From NCBI GenBank assembly GCA_002591625.1, contig PCDB01000055.1, positions 18,798 through 36,569 of the forward strand: DNA of 17,772 nt, written 5' to 3'. Below are positions 16,957-17,772 of this stretch, in pieces. Source of the DNA: Porticoccaceae bacterium (lineage in GTDB: Bacteria; Pseudomonadota; Gammaproteobacteria; Pseudomonadales; Porticoccaceae). The translations under genes and the position numbers were made by a program. Positions within the stretch are counted from its first letter, which is position 1. Every line of letters starts with the position of its first letter. The notes beneath the pieces were generated by a model. That model saw only the letters and a program-made list of their open reading frames with translations. It ran no database searches and was not told the DNA's origin.

Positions 16957-17544
16957 TTATGGCCAATGTGCGGTATGGTCTTCATGAGATACGTGTGTTT
17001 TGGGTCGGTCTCTACTTACTGGCGTGCCTATATAAACAAATCCAATGATCTCCTCATTCTTTGAAATTCCTAAACCGCTTCTCACTGTATCGGAATAAGC
17101 GTAATCACCGGTTCTCCAGACTGAGCCAAGACCAATGGCATATAGTGCTAATCCGACATTGGTCAAAACGCTCCCAGCAGACAGTATTTGTTCAGCATGC
17201 GGGACTTTCGGATGTTCTTTTATACTTGCTATGCCGACCAATATTACAGGCGCTCGGAACGCCTTATTTTTTGCCTTCAATAACACCTCATCACTAGAAT
17301 TTGGATTTGATGCTAGAGTATGTTTGACAAAAAGGTTTCCAAGAGCAGTGAGGCCATCTTTTTGAATGATAAGAAAACGCCAAGGCCTCAGGCGCATATG
17401 ATCTGGAGCTCGCATAGACGCTTGTATTACCGTCTTTAGCTGGTGTTCAGTTGGCCCGGGTTCTTTAAGACGCGGAAAGGACTGTCTCTCAGCAATTAAC
17501 GTAATAAGAGGATTATTTTCTGTTGTCCCAATTTGATCTGTCAT
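16957..17544 (-). CDS. YdjA-type nitroreductase family protein
   Basis: The 195-residue product is a predicted FMN-dependent NAD(P)H oxidoreductase of the nitroreductase fold, closest in features to E. coli YdjA. Visible family segments are IAERQSFPRLKEPGPTEHQL, MRAPDHMRLRPWRFLII (family MRAPDH...PWxF), FRAPVILVGIA, KVPHAEQILSAGSVLTNV, LGSVWRTGDYAYSDTVR and EIIGFVYIGTP. The natural substrate of this branch is not established. The frame opens at ATG 17565, but ATG 17544 has AGGGG six bases upstream and matches the family N-terminus better. It is convergent with rlmKL. Upstream lie an intrinsic terminator and a Fur-type promoter on the same strand, so some expression by read-through is possible. 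No strong promoter of its own was found between 17545 and 17633. Confidence 0.92.
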   Translation of the reverse strand: MTDQIGTTENNPLITLIAERQSFPRLKEPGPTEHQLKTVIQASMRAPDHMRLRPWRFLIIQKDGLTALGNLFVKHTLASNPNSSDEVLLKAKNKAFRAPVILVGIASIKEHPKVPHAEQILSAGSVLTNVGLALYAIGLGSVWRTGDYAYSDTVRSGLGISKNEEIIGFVYIGTPVSRDRPKTHVSHEDHTAHWP

Positions 17545-17633
17545 AATCGCCCCCTGTAGAAACATTTAACTTAACGCAGAATATGACAAAGATGCAAATC
17601 GTATTAACTCAGGCGCCATCCAATATTGAAAGC

Positions 17634-17709
17634 TAAAAAAAGACCGCCAAAATATCCATATCTTGGCGGTGGGAAACCCAGAAGGGCGTAAGGCGTCGTT
17701 TTTCAATCC
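17634..17709 (-). ncRNA. Candidate Fur-repressed small RNA (~75 nt)
   Basis: A near-consensus minus-strand promoter would start transcription at about 17707-17709, and an intrinsic terminator ends it at about 17634. Between them are about 38 nt of unstructured or lightly folded RNA with no convincing open reading frame. The 5' part contains the repeated segment ACGCCTT/ACGCCCTT and the CU-rich CCCTTCTGGG, which could pair with ribosome binding sites. The Fur box lies over the promoter, so iron-replete Fur should repress it. This is the layout of RyhB and PrrF, but I do not recognise either sequence. The alternative is an attenuated leader of the nitroreductase gene, whose start lies 90 nt further on. 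Confidence 0.5.
17635..17670 (-). terminator. Strong intrinsic terminator (12-bp stem, U7)
   Basis: Read on the minus strand, ACCGCCAAGATA pairs with TATTTTGGCGGT over 12 bp (one G-U pair) with the tetraloop TGGA, followed by C and seven Ts. On the plus strand the hairpin is followed by GGGAAACCC rather than Ts, so the orientation is clear. It ends transcripts arriving from the right. Confidence 0.85.
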
Positions 17710-17710
17710 A

Positions 17711-17741
17711 GGTAATGATAATCGTTATTATTACCATTATC
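17711..17741. promoter_or_regulatory. Fur box (with overlapping second site)
   Basis: GGTAATGATAATCGTTATT at 17711-17729 matches the 19-base Fur consensus GATAATGATAATCATTATC at 16 positions by my count. A second, weaker match overlaps at 17723-17741 and ends in ATTATC. Overlapping sites are common at strongly Fur-regulated promoters. The site covers the -10 and spacer of the minus-strand promoter. It could also regulate a gene beyond the right edge on the plus strand. Confidence 0.75.
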
Positions 17742-17743
17742 AA
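17715..17743 (-). promoter_or_regulatory. Minus-strand sigma-70 promoter inside the Fur box region
   Basis: On the minus strand TTGATA (17743-17738) and TATCAT (17720-17715) are separated by exactly 17 bases, each matching consensus at five of six positions. An A/T-rich tract at 17753-17769 lies upstream of the -35, like an UP element. The predicted start is about 17708. Palindromic Fur-site sequence can mimic -10 elements, so experimental start mapping matters. Confidence 0.65.
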
Positions 17744-17772
17744 CAACTTTGCATTTTATTATTTTTTTGCTT

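Noticed and set aside
16784..16966. A 60-codon minus-strand frame between rlmKL and the nitroreductase gene
   Set aside because: It overlaps both gene ends and the inverted repeat, has no ribosome binding site and resembles nothing recognisable.

Overview
The window reads as chromosomal DNA of a gammaproteobacterium with low to moderate GC by eye. The rmf-rlmKL neighbourhood, the ~1,620-residue NAD-glutamate dehydrogenase and the moxR-DUF58-DUF4381-batA-batB/C-batD order are typical of Gammaproteobacteria. A marine relative of the Pseudomonas/Cellvibrio side of the class is my inference; nothing in the sequence proves genus or family. No rRNA, tRNA, insertion sequence or CRISPR array was seen.

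Positions 1-8825 are one long minus-strand block. It begins at the right with moxR and runs through DUF58, DUF4381, batA, a batB/batC fusion and batD, with gaps or overlaps of at most about 20 bases. This is a Bat (aerotolerance-type) gene set: an AAA+ ATPase, a cytoplasmic DUF58 protein, two membrane-anchored von Willebrand A proteins, a TPR tail and a large periplasmic BatD. After a 99-base gap come a DUF4212 small membrane protein and a sodium:solute symporter that runs off the left edge. The symporter starts with TTG inside a TTGA overlap, so an ATG-only search misses it.

Positions 8826-9103 are a divergent promoter region. It holds a good sigma-70 promoter for the plus-strand glutamate dehydrogenase, followed by a perfect 18-base palindrome in the leader. 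The dehydrogenase (9104-13957) is followed by a probable terminator. Next come rmf (minus, ribosome hibernation) and rlmKL (plus, 23S rRNA methyltransferase fusion), divergent across 338 bases with a potential long stem. rlmKL converges on a YdjA-type nitroreductase gene across about 170 bases bounded by a 13-base inverted repeat.

The most interesting part is the right end, 17634-17743. On the minus strand a near-consensus sigma-70 promoter with an embedded Fur box lies only about 38 bases before a 12-bp, U7-tailed intrinsic terminator, with no convincing reading frame between them. This is the layout of a Fur-repressed small RNA (RyhB/PrrF-like in logic, not recognisably in sequence) of about 75 nt. 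It could instead be an iron-responsive attenuated leader for the nitroreductase gene.
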